Below, one piece after another: positions 42,101-54,100 of a DNA stretch of 64,000 nt. This stretch comes from Sipunculus nudus. Taxonomy: Eukaryota; Annelida; Sipuncula; Golfingiida; Sipunculidae. The position numbers and the translations under genes were made by a program. The notes below the pieces were generated by a model, which worked only from the letters and a program-made list of their open reading frames with translations, was not told the origin of the DNA and did not search any database. Every line of letters starts with the position of its first letter. Position 1 is the stretch's first letter. The stretch is from the NCBI GenBank assembly GCA_026874595.1, contig CM049315.1:3282664-3346663 (forward strand). Direction: 5' to 3'.

Positions 42101-45100
42101 TAATTTTGTAGCACGGCTTAATGAAGACCACGATAGAGTTAATGTCAACTTTGATTCCTGTGTTTCAGAAATTATATGCAGTGTGTGATTTAGCGTTGGG
42201 CTTGGTGATGACCAAGACCGCCAACTTCGTCCTGAAGGAATTCCCAGCAGAGGCGGTGCTGCCGGCCAAGCTGTTCACGGAACCGGACCCCAACTATTCC
42301 AATACAAAATCTTATCTTCCCAAGGAGCTTGCTGTGGCCGCACTTGCAAAGGTATGGATCCAACTGTGTACCCCTCCCACATCAGACTGACTTCCACAAT
42401 GTTGTGTCACTATTGGTTAATGGAAATGTAAGGATCTATCAGGCAGTCTACCAGCTTGGACATTCTGCTTCCATTCATATGAATCCAGTCCAAATGTCAG
42501 TGGAGGAGAGTTACTCCTGCCAATTGGCCCAGTCCCGAAAAAAGGTTAAACAGGGAATGTATGCAAATTACCTGTAACCTGAAAACCTGATAGGTTATCA
42601 GAGCTCCATTTATCAGAGACTATGGGGAACATGTATCTAGACGGGAATCTTGCTCCCAGGAAAACCTGGATGTCCCAAGCTTGATATCATAATTAAGGGT
42701 ATACATCTAGCTTGATTACAAGATTCATCTGTTGAAATTGATTTATAATTTTTCAACAGTTTCAGACAATTTACTTTTTCTGACAACTCATTAAATTTCT
42801 ATCCAGGTTGACAGCAGTGTACTTGGCTAGTCCCTCTCAATAATACTGATAATATTTAAGATCACTAATGATTTGTAACGATTCCAATAATGAGTAACTT
42901 ACTAAATGTACGTGCTGGTCCATCAGTTCCAGATGCAGCCAGGTAAGAAGCCAGGCCCTTTGTCTACAGTTACAATGAACGCAGCGAGCCCACCTGGTGA
43001 CTCACAGGATAGCAGTTCCCCGAGTCCACCCCCACCAAGCAAGGACCAAGGAACTGGGACAAAAAGCACCACCGCTACTTCAAGAACAGGAGCAGGTGAG
43101 GCCGTTAAATACTCTTTGAGCATCAGGAATAGTGATGCACCAAACTGGTGACTGTACATATCAAAAATAATCTGACACTTGTTAAGCATCCTCCGTGTTC
43201 GTCTTTCTGTGTCCTCAGGCTTGTGTGCCATATGCTCCTTCCAAACCAAAAACCACTTGTTTGCCCTCCCGAAACAAGGGCTGCTTTGTTTGCCCTCTTT
43301 CCAAATAGGGGTGCTTTAACATTACGTAGCCATTTAACCGAGGCATTTATCACTTGGCACCAGTGTAGTAGTTTGAGACAAGGACATGATACTGATGAAT
43401 TTTAATATATTTTGAATTCACTGTCAGTAATTTATTCTTATATCAAGTACTTGACATGGTTCAAGTTAAATGTAAGTTAAAGAATGAAAAAATGGGTCTG
43501 ATATGGGGATGGAAGCAGCGTGCATTGCACAGATACTGGCAGATAGTACCATGGACTGGTGAATATTAACCCATATTCCTGGGTGCATATTTGACCTGTG
43601 TGTTGCATTATAAGCACAATGTGTTGATTGTCTGGATGTGTAATTTCAGGATCCTCCACAAGAGGGCGCCCTGCTGGTTCAAGTTCCCAGGATTCTGAGC
43701 CTGTAAGTAGAAGCTCAAGTAGAAGTACAGACAAAGGCCAGGACCAAGACCAGAGTGACAGGTGAGATAGGGTCTTGATCTGATTTACTAAGTTTCTGGT
43801 ATCTGTGACACAACCATCTGGATCAGATGGCGCTCTTGTTAGTGGAAATAAACTCAGCGGTACTATTTCAAGATGGCAGGTCACCAGTTTAGATTCAAGC
43901 CATTCTTTGGTCTATTCAGTTAGTTATCATATCAGCATATCTGCTCTTTAACAGGTTGTTCTTTCTTTCAAAAGTTTCTCCAGCAGAACCACTTGAACAC
44001 CCAGACAGATTACTTGTTTTGCATGTTGCTGTGGTTCTGTGTGTGCGTAAACACTCCAGATGTCTTGTTTACCATAACATGTGACAACTCCCATACCTGG
44101 GGAAGACACCTGGACTTATACAGTTGTGAAGCACCAGTTTGAATGTCAAGCATACATATTCCAAATCTCATTATATTATCATATAACACACTTGCCTATA
44201 AAATATTGTATATGCCAAAAAAAAAGTTTTGCAGATACTATGTTTTTGACCGGGTTCCGCCGCCGCGTTCATTTCTGGAGAACTCCTCTGAGACCACTGG
44301 ACTAATTTTTCCAGAACTTGACCCAACTATCAGGTCACATGTGAACTGGTGCCTCATCATTCTGCGATAACCTCTGACCTTTCCTCTCTGCAGTACATCC
44401 ATCTGTGTGTCTGTGTTTACACATTAAACCATATATCTTTGGACTCATTTGATGGACTCTTCTGTGATGTCAGCCACAGGGAAAACCCCTGTGACTAAAA
44501 CTTCTAGTTCTCATCAAAAGCTTAGTATTTTGGACACTCTCAGCCCCAAATTTTCAGGGAAGAATAAAAGCAACATGTACTTTTTAGACTCAAGTAATTT
44601 CTTAATTTTGCTTTTGATGTCACAATTTGCATCAGCCAACCACATTTATGGCCCAGTCTCTGTTTTGGAGGCAATGTAATCTTCACATAAAAAACCCAAG
44701 TACTAATACATTTCTGCAACCTGAAGCTTGAAAAATCACAATTTGTGAGTTGTGCAAGCTTTATTAATGTTTTGAAAAACTGAAAATGCCCAGTGCAGGT
44801 TTATATCCATTTGCGTATGGGTGTGATTTGTGATACTTAGTTAACTATACAAGTTTATAATTCATTAATCTTATTGTAATCACTGGCTGGCTACAGCATG
44901 GCCAACATGTTCAGATATGGGCATTAGTCATTTGGTCAGAATTACATCACAGATGAACTACATACAGTATATATACTATCAGAATGACATCACAGATTTA
45001 CTGCATGCAGTATATATACTATCAGAATGACATCACAGATTTACTGCATGCAGTATATGTACTATCAGAATGACATCACAGATGAACTACATACAGTATA

Positions 45101-48100
45101 TATACTATCAGAATGACATCACAGATGAACTTCATACAGTATATATACTATCAGAATGACATCACAGATTTACTGCATGCAGTATATTAATTCTCAACAT
45201 GACATTTTCTAACTTTACATGCTTTTCCTCTTTTAGGTCATCAAGTGGATCTAAGAGGCAAGAATCAGAAAAGAAATCAGGAGACCCAAAACATACAGGA
45301 AAAATTACAGACTTTGTTACTAAAAAACCTCGCTCCACAAGCAAAGAAAATAAATCTGCTGGGAGACCAGCAGCTGAAAAGCATATCAAAACAGACTCCA
45401 AATTGTCACCAAGACAATCACCTCGCAAAGGCAAGGATACACAAAATTCAAGGTCTATGAGATCAGCATCACAAGCGTTAAAGAAACGGTCCCTCAGTAG
45501 ATCCAGAGAATCTGTGGTTGCCAAGAAAAAGCCTGGAGACTCGCCAAACAAATCAAGGTAAGATACCATCACCCATACCAATGATATGTCTGTAGGTGTC
45601 TGTGTGAGAAATTTTTATATCTTAATAGGTTTGTATGTGCTTATCAAGGTGGTAAAAAAGTTTTCTCAGGCACCACACGCATAAATTTTGACCAACCCAC
45701 TGTCACACGGTACTCCGCGTGGTTCCAGGTTGTTAAAAGATAATAGGACAATGTAAATTTAAACTGTAAATTTAGGCAAGGAAACCCTGGGAAAGAAACC
45801 CTGGTTTATGCACACTCACATCAAAGGAAAGTCCCTTTTGTACGGCACCTGTGAATACCTTTCTATACACCGCGAGTCCGTGGATTTTGTCGGGCCAACA
45901 GCACATGCACAGGCATAAGGCTCCAGAGTTCAGCAGTCGGGCATCCCCCACGCGTTGTCGGTCACAGTCCACAACACTGAAGCCACTTCGTCCCGCTATC
46001 GTTCTCTTCAAGACATTTTGTATGCAAGTAGTTTTTTGCAGATATCCCCCTATCCCTCCCCTTTCGGGGTCTTATATAATGGAGTCCCTTGCCCAGCCAA
46101 TCAACGCCCAGCTTCCTAGACCAGGCGCACATATGCACCCACAACCAACAAAAGAACCTGAACAAAACTTGTTCCCGTTAAGCTAGCATGTCACCGCTCT
46201 CTGGTGACATCACTCCCCCTTAAGAAGAAAGTACAAAGCATTGTCACCTCTCTCTGGTGACACCCACACCACACCATTTACTCCATTAAAAAATTATTTT
46301 GTGTAGAAGAAGTTCATCAGTTTTCAGCTCAAGCCCCTGAGAATTTTTTTTTTTTTAATTAAAAATGATAAAATTTCATTTTGTTATGATGTACTTGTTA
46401 CCTGTTTAGTAAGACAATTCTGTTATTATCATGTTGTACCCTGATCAGTCAGCAAGCCTCGTTTACAAACATGTGACTGCATGTGAAGTCTGTCATGCAT
46501 AATTAATGAAGCAGTGTGTGGCTCAATAGCAGAGGTATACAGCTATTAAAGAGGATTCCAGGCCACAAATTTCAGTGTCCTAAGTGCTGGTTTTAGTCTC
46601 ATCTTAACATTTGGTTAACAGAGGTTGATCTGTTTGCGGAGAGAGTCTGGAGGTGACATGTTGTCAGGAGAAAGGAGAAACAACCAGAAAAACATGCTTG
46701 AGTGAAATGTTATATAGTAGGACTTCAAAAACATGTTGTCATGTCAAAAGGGGAAAAATTTAAATTTTGCAGGGAAAAAAAATTAAAGCAGTCACGTGAA
46801 TGATATCATAATATTCAAGCCATTGCTATATACCAGCTGAACATTGCAGTAAAAATCACAATAGAATATGCGTATTATATTAGGATAATGTCATAAACAA
46901 ATATGGGAATTTTGTGTGAACTCAACCTGCGTCTTATATTTGAGGGATCACTGAGAATTGGATCAGGAGCAGCATGAAAAAATAACGGGAGTGAGCCTTT
47001 GATTGGAATAATTTTATCCGCCAAAACAAAGTTTTGTGGATACTATGTTTTTGACCAGGTTGCACCGCCACTGCCGCGTTCGTTTCCGGAGAACTCTTCT
47101 GAGACTACTTGACTGATTTTTCCAAAACTTACACCAATTATCGGGTCACATGTGAACTGGTGCCTAACCAATTTGCGTGGACCTCTGACCTTTCCTCTCT
47201 GCCCAGCATCTATTTGTGCGTCTGTTTCCACACATAAACCCACATATCTCGGGAACCGTTTGACCGATCAGGAAAAAAATATTTTTGTACAAATGTAGCC
47301 CTTGGATAGCTTTATAACATACACAAAAAATGGTGGCGCCACCTGCAACCATGTTTGCACAGTGTCCATCTTCATCTGCCTTGGATTAAAATCACTCATA
47401 TCTCTGCAGTGGTTTGACTGATTCACCTGAAATTCGGCATGCGTATACATCCTGGATAGCTTTCTTGATTTTATGACAGGTGACGCCACCTACATTCTCG
47501 TTCATGCTGCAGACATCCATGCTAATATCTCAGGACTGGATTTGCGCATCTACCTGAAAATTTGCATGTGTATAGATCTCACATAGCTTTATCATACACA
47601 AAACTGGTGGCGCCACCTGCAACCATTTTCGCACAGCGTCCATCTGTTTGTCTAATGTGGGAAAAAATCACTCATATCTCGGCAGTGGTTTGACATATCT
47701 GCCTAAAATTTTGCAGGTCGATACATCCTGGACAGCTTTTATTGATTTTATGACAGGTAGCACCACCTTCATTCTAGTTTACGCTGCAGACATCCAAGCT
47801 CACATCTCAGGAATCGTTTGACCGATTGGGCCAAAATTTTGCATGTGTATAGATCTCGCATAGCTCTTTATCATACACAAAACAGAGGGGCCACCTGTTA
47901 CCATTTTTGCACAGCATATGTCTGTTTGTCTGCCGTGGGCTAAAATCACTCACATCTCTGTAGTGATTTGACTTATCTGCCTAAAATTTTGCGTTTATAC
48001 ATCTTGGATAGCTTTCTTGATTTTTTGGCAGGTGGTGACACCTACATTTATTTTAACGCTGCAGACATTAAGGCTAAAATCTCAGGACTGGTTGGACATA

Positions 48101-51100
48101 TCCCCCTGAAATTTAGCATGTGTGTAGATCTCACAAAGCTCTTAATCATACACAAAATTAGTGGCGCCACCATTTTAGCACCTTCTGTTTGTCTGCTGTG
48201 GGATAAAATCACTCATAAACACGTAGTGGTTTAACTTTTCTGCCTAAAATTTTGCATATGTATACAACTTTAACAGCTTTCTGGATTTTGTGGTAGATGG
48301 CGCAACCTACATACACATTTCGGCTGCAGACATCCATGCTGATATGCAACACACCTCACTCTATTTCCCCTTGCCACTCAATCCATGCCTCACTTCACCT
48401 GTCTTCGTTGGCTTATGTTCAGTGGACCTTATAAATCATCGTCTTATGTTCAGTAGACCTTATACATCATCATCTAAGACTTATGTTCAGTAGACCTTAT
48501 ACATCATCGTCTTATGTTCAGTAGACCTTATACATCATCATCTAAGACTTATGTTCAGTAGACCTTATACATCATTGTCTTGTGTTCAGTAGACCTTATA
48601 CATCATCATCTAAGACTTATGTTCAGTAGACCTTATACATCATCACCTTATGTTCAGTAGACCTTATACATCATCATCTAAGACTTATGTTCAGTAGACC
48701 TCATACATCATCGTCTTGTGTTCAGTAGACCTTATACATCATCATCTAAGACTTATGTTCAGTAGACCTCATACATCATCGTCTTGTGTTCAGTAGACCT
48801 TATACATCATCATCTAAGACTTATGTTCAGTAGACCTTATACATCATTGTCTTGTGTTCAGTAGACCTTATAAATCATCGTCTTATGTTCAGTAGACCTT
48901 ATACATCATGATCTAAGACTTATGTTCAGTAGACCTTATAAATCATCGTCTTATGTTCAGTAGACCTTATACATCATCATCTAAGACTTATGTTCAGTAG
49001 ACCTTATACATCATCTTCTTATGTTCAGTAGACCTTATAGATCATCACCTTATGTTCAGTAGACCTTACACATCATCATCTTATGTTCAGTAGACCTAAT
49101 ATATCATCATTTTATGTTCAGTAGACCTTATACATCATCACCTTATGTTCAGTAGACCTTATATATCATCATTTTATGTTCAGTAGACCTTATACATAAT
49201 CATCTTATGTTCAGTAGACCTTATACATCATCTTCTTATGTTCAGTAGACTTTGAAAATCATTGTATTATGTTCAATAGACCTTATACATCATCATCTTA
49301 TGTTTTAGTAGGCCAGTCAGCAGAAGTTTAAGCAACAGTCAGACCTCTCAAAGAAAACGGTCGGCAGCAGAGGTATCAGCATCACAGACCAAAAGGTTGG
49401 TATTTGTGGGTTGTCAGAAATTGCTACTCATTTTATATTGCTGGAGTAATTGTTATTGATTTATGAACCATCTCTCAGAATAAAGAAAACAGGTTAATTT
49501 CAGGTCCTATAATTTCTTATGTAAGTTTTTACCTGGATAAATGATAACCTGTTGGACTAGCAGTCTATGATTTTGGTACTGTTCAAAGTAATCAGCTGTC
49601 AAAAAATATACTTAGTAATGCCAGACAGTAGCCCAAAATGTTCAAGTGGCCCTGGGAGATATAATATGTCTGGGGGGAAAGGTATGCTACTTGCTGATGA
49701 TATTTTCAAGACACACTACCTGATATTGGTAACAATAATGGAGAACCAAGAGTTAAGTCATATTATATTATTAATTATAATCTTTATTTATAAACATTTA
49801 TGGTACAGACTAGATATGTGTCTACAGTGTTAGTATGAAAATATACAAAGAACAAGTTAAACAGTAATAAAAAGAAACAATATGATCAACTTGCAGTTGA
49901 ACTAGACTAGAACTTCATTGATAAATATTAAGTAATTTAAATATCATTACATGTCTACTCATTCATATGTACATAACATCATGCATGTGGATAGGATGTC
50001 ATTTACTGTTTTACTTGATATAATACATGAAAAGAATTGTCATACCATTAATGACACAATATTTAGAGATTTAACACGCCATAGGAACTAATATGATCAA
50101 TTGTTAACAGCTGAAGAAGCTACATGTTTTGAATTACGTTGCATCGTAGGAGGCGCGAGAAAAGCCCCACCAGTTCATCACCGTCCAGTTCCAAATCATC
50201 CCAGTCTAAATCCTCATCTCAAAAGTCTCAAACAAAAAGAGGAGAGGTTGCCGATAAGAAACCCAATGTTCGCAGAGCAGGGTAAGCATAGGAATATATA
50301 TACTCGCAGCAGTGAAAGTTTTCCATTAACAAATGGAAGAGATTCCATCTTGAGAGATTCCAGATTGATGAGCATTAAGATTGGATGTAGATTGTCATTA
50401 AAATCCAGAACTTGAGGCCACAGACCTAAAGCATACCTCTTCCTGTAACGGCCATTTTAATTCTAAGACAAAGCTCACTTATCACTGGTTTCAACCCCGA
50501 TGTGTCATGATCTGACATCAGCTTAACATCTGGTTATACTGCTTACACATCAGTTACATCAGGGTGACACTTGGGACACACCAACTTCACATTGGGGTGA
50601 CACTGGGGACACATCAGGATGACATTTTATGTGAAAAGGATCAGGGATACATTTAAACATTTTCTGACTTGTTCAAAATTTTTAGCTCAGCTGACTATAA
50701 GTCATTTGAGCTACAGTCGTGTCCTTTGTCCGTCGTCCGGCCGTCCGTCTGTTAACAGGGCACGTTTTAAAACCGTTTGCCCTACGATTCCAAAATTTTG
50801 CATACCATTAGATGTCCCCAAAATCTCCTACCATACTGAAAATTGGGTCATTAGGACTTCGTTCCTTCGAGATATTGAGGAAAACCTTCGTTTTCCATAA
50901 AAATGCCATTGTTACACTTCAAGGCTGCCTAATATCAAAACCACTGATCTGTGTTTGATCATATTTAGTATTCATATTCTTCCATACATTTTCTATGAAC
51001 ATACAAAAAATTAGGTCAGTGTTGGGTCTTATTTTGAAGTTATGGGCCAAAATATAATGCAATATTTAAAAAATCAGGAAATATATTTACTTACCTAACA

Positions 51101-54100
51101 TGAGAATAGCTGAAGCTAGAGACTTTTTTTCAGGAATATAACTTTATTTAATCAAGATACAATTGTTTACCCAAAATTAGATATGAATTTTGCAAATTTT
51201 TCAAGTTATTAGCATAAATAAAAAATCAATACCTTAAATTTTGTCCAACTTTGGCAATGGCACGTTTTTTCCCTGTAAGCACTGTTGATTTAATTTTCAC
51301 AGCATATATACATAAGGATTTAATCTTTTAAAACCTGAAATTTCAAAGGAATTTATTGAAAAGGGTAGCTTTTATTCAAGTTTTCATACACCATGTCAAG
51401 TGTTGTTTACATCGAGCCCACCTGGTTGTACAGCCTTCACTTGCATTATGTAACCCACCCCAGGCAGCTTGCCTTGACTCAGCTTGGCCATTACCAGCAG
51501 GCTTCCCCTCTGCCCTGCACTCCCCCCCCCCCCCCCAGATGGTGCATAAACAAGATGATTATTGTTAATATGTTATTATTTTCTGTATATGATTCATTCT
51601 TATCATAGGCTATGCTACATTTTAAATTTTGTATTGTACCACCAGGGTTACAATGATTAAAGTGCACATTTAATTGTGTCCACAAAGTGGTATATTGCTA
51701 TGAAAGTGTGGATGTTCATCAGATAAGTAATTCCTTACTTCAGAAGAATAAAAACTTCACCACTTGTGAAATTGACTATCAATTCCAGTAATAAATTAAA
51801 GCTGAGATAATAATTAGCATAAATGATATTGTTTGTCCCTCATTCAACCAACAGTGTGTATACTTTATTTGAAAAGATGTTTAATTTTATCAAATTTACT
51901 GAATCTTTTATTTTATTTCAGTGAATAAAATTAAGCATGTACTAAAAACTCCAATGTGCAAAACTTTTTAATTGTGGTTCAAGGAATAATCTTGTAGATG
52001 CCATGATGTGGCATTATTTTCTTTTAAATTCTGTTTAAACATTTGTGATTTAAAAATAATAAAATATATGTGTATGCATAATATGACCCAATATGAGCTA
52101 CACCCTGGATATATAATGATTGCAACAATTCTAATATTTTAACTTGTATTTTCAGTTTTTAGCTCAGCTGACTATAAGTCATCTGAGCTATAGTCATGGT
52201 CCATTGTCCGTCGTCCGTCCGTCTGTCTGTCCGTCCGACCGTCTGTCCGGATGTCCGTCCGTAAGACTGGCATGTTTCGACACCATTGGACCTACGAATC
52301 TGAAATTCGGCATACAGTTAGATGTCCCCAAAATCTCCTACCATGCGGAAAATTGGGTCAATAGGACTTCATTCCTTATGATATTAAGGAAAAACCTCAA
52401 ATTTTTATTAGAAATCTATTTTCACACTTCAGGACTGCCTAATATCAAAACCACTCATCTGGTTTTCTTCATATTTACCATAAATATTCCTCTATATAGT
52501 TCCTATGTACATGCCAGATATTAAGTCAGTATAATATAATATAAAAAAGTTATGGGCCCAAACATAATGGACTTTGTAAAAAAATCAGGAAGATATTTGG
52601 TCACTTAAGACCAAAAGTGTTAAAGGTAGGGACTTTTTTCCAGTAATACAACTTTAATTAATCAAAATTTAATTGTATACCAAAAATTAGATCAAAATCT
52701 GTTAAATTTTTTTAAATATTGGCAAAAATATAAAATTGGTACCTTAAATTTTGCCCAAGTTTGACCATGGCACGTTTTTTTACTGTAACTGCTGTGGATT
52801 TAATTTTCAAAGCATGTTTTTGTTACCATTTCAACTGTTAAAACAAAAAATTTGAAACACTTGATCAAAACTGTAGATTTTATTCAAGTTTTCAAGCACC
52901 ATGTCACATATTGTTTACATCAAGCTAGTGTTATGCAGTATACTAGATCTCAGCTCCCCAGCTTCAGCTCTAAGTTCCTTAAATTTTGCATACAGTTAGA
53001 TGTCCCCCAAATCCTCTACCATACTAAAAGTTTGGTCACTAGGACTGCATTCCTTTGAGATATTAAAAAAAAACTTCATTCTTCCATTAAAAACCCATTG
53101 TTACACTTTAAGATTGCCTAATATCAAAACCACTGATCTGACTTTGATCATATATAATATACATATTTTTCTATACATTCGCTATGCATTTGCCAGAAAT
53201 GATGTCAGTATTGTGTAATTGTTTTAAGTTCTAGGCCCAAACATAATGCACTTTGTAAAAAAACAAGAAATATATTTACTCTCTTAACATGAAAATTGCT
53301 GAAGGTAGAGATTTTTTGCCAGGGATATAACATTATTTAATCAAGATTCAATTGTATTCCCAAAATTAGTTCTGAATTTTTCAAATTTTATAAGTTATTA
53401 GCATAAATATAAAATCAGTACCTTAAATTTTGCCCAACTTTGGTCATGGCATGTTTTTCCCCTGTAAGCACTGTTGATTTAATTTTCATATCTTGCACAC
53501 GTAAGGATTTAAGCTTCTAAATTCTGAAGTTATAAAAGAAATTGGTCAAAAACTAGCTTTTATGAAAGTTTTTATGAGACCATATCACACCTTGGCTGTA
53601 CTGAAGCCCCTCTTTTATGTCCCCACATTGACCTTTCAGGCCAATTATGCTTGCTTGAAGCGAGGCACTCTGCAGCCAGCCAGCTCTTGGGTGGCTTCAA
53701 CTGGATCTAACTGTCCGACCCCCTCCACTAGTATTTGTTTAGGCCATAAACATAACAATAAACTTTTTTTTTAATTCTTGGTTTATGATAAGAACTAAAA
53801 AAAAATAAATGGAAAAGGAATTTATAGTTAATGAGTTACAGGGGATGACCTTGCAATTACTGATCATTTATGGATCTTCCATGGATGGCCAAAATTGTAT
53901 TTCAAATGATACCATGCAGTCACCATTGGGTATTTTCCATTTCAACCATAAAAATGAAAAATAAATAATTAAAATAAATTTTTGTTTACTATTAGGGATT
54001 ATATGAAGCAAGATAATGATAGACAAGGATGCAGTTGATTATATTAAATTAATCTAAATTTCCAGGTCTTTTCCAGGTGCTTAACTTGTTGGTTTATATT

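Noticed and set aside
43477-43884. 135-codon minus-strand frame opposite exon 29
   Set aside because: Shadow of the real exon and intron; no recognisable protein.
45162-45581. 139-codon minus-strand frame opposite exon 30
   Set aside because: Antisense shadow of a Lys/Ser-rich exon, which tends to be open in reverse.
50101-50149. Earlier acceptor for exon 32 at 50110
   Set aside because: Joined to exon 31 in phase it gives an immediate TGA.
52201-52265. GTCCGTCC-type tract as an independent microsatellite
   Set aside because: It occurs at the same place in every A-family copy, so it is part of the mobile repeat.
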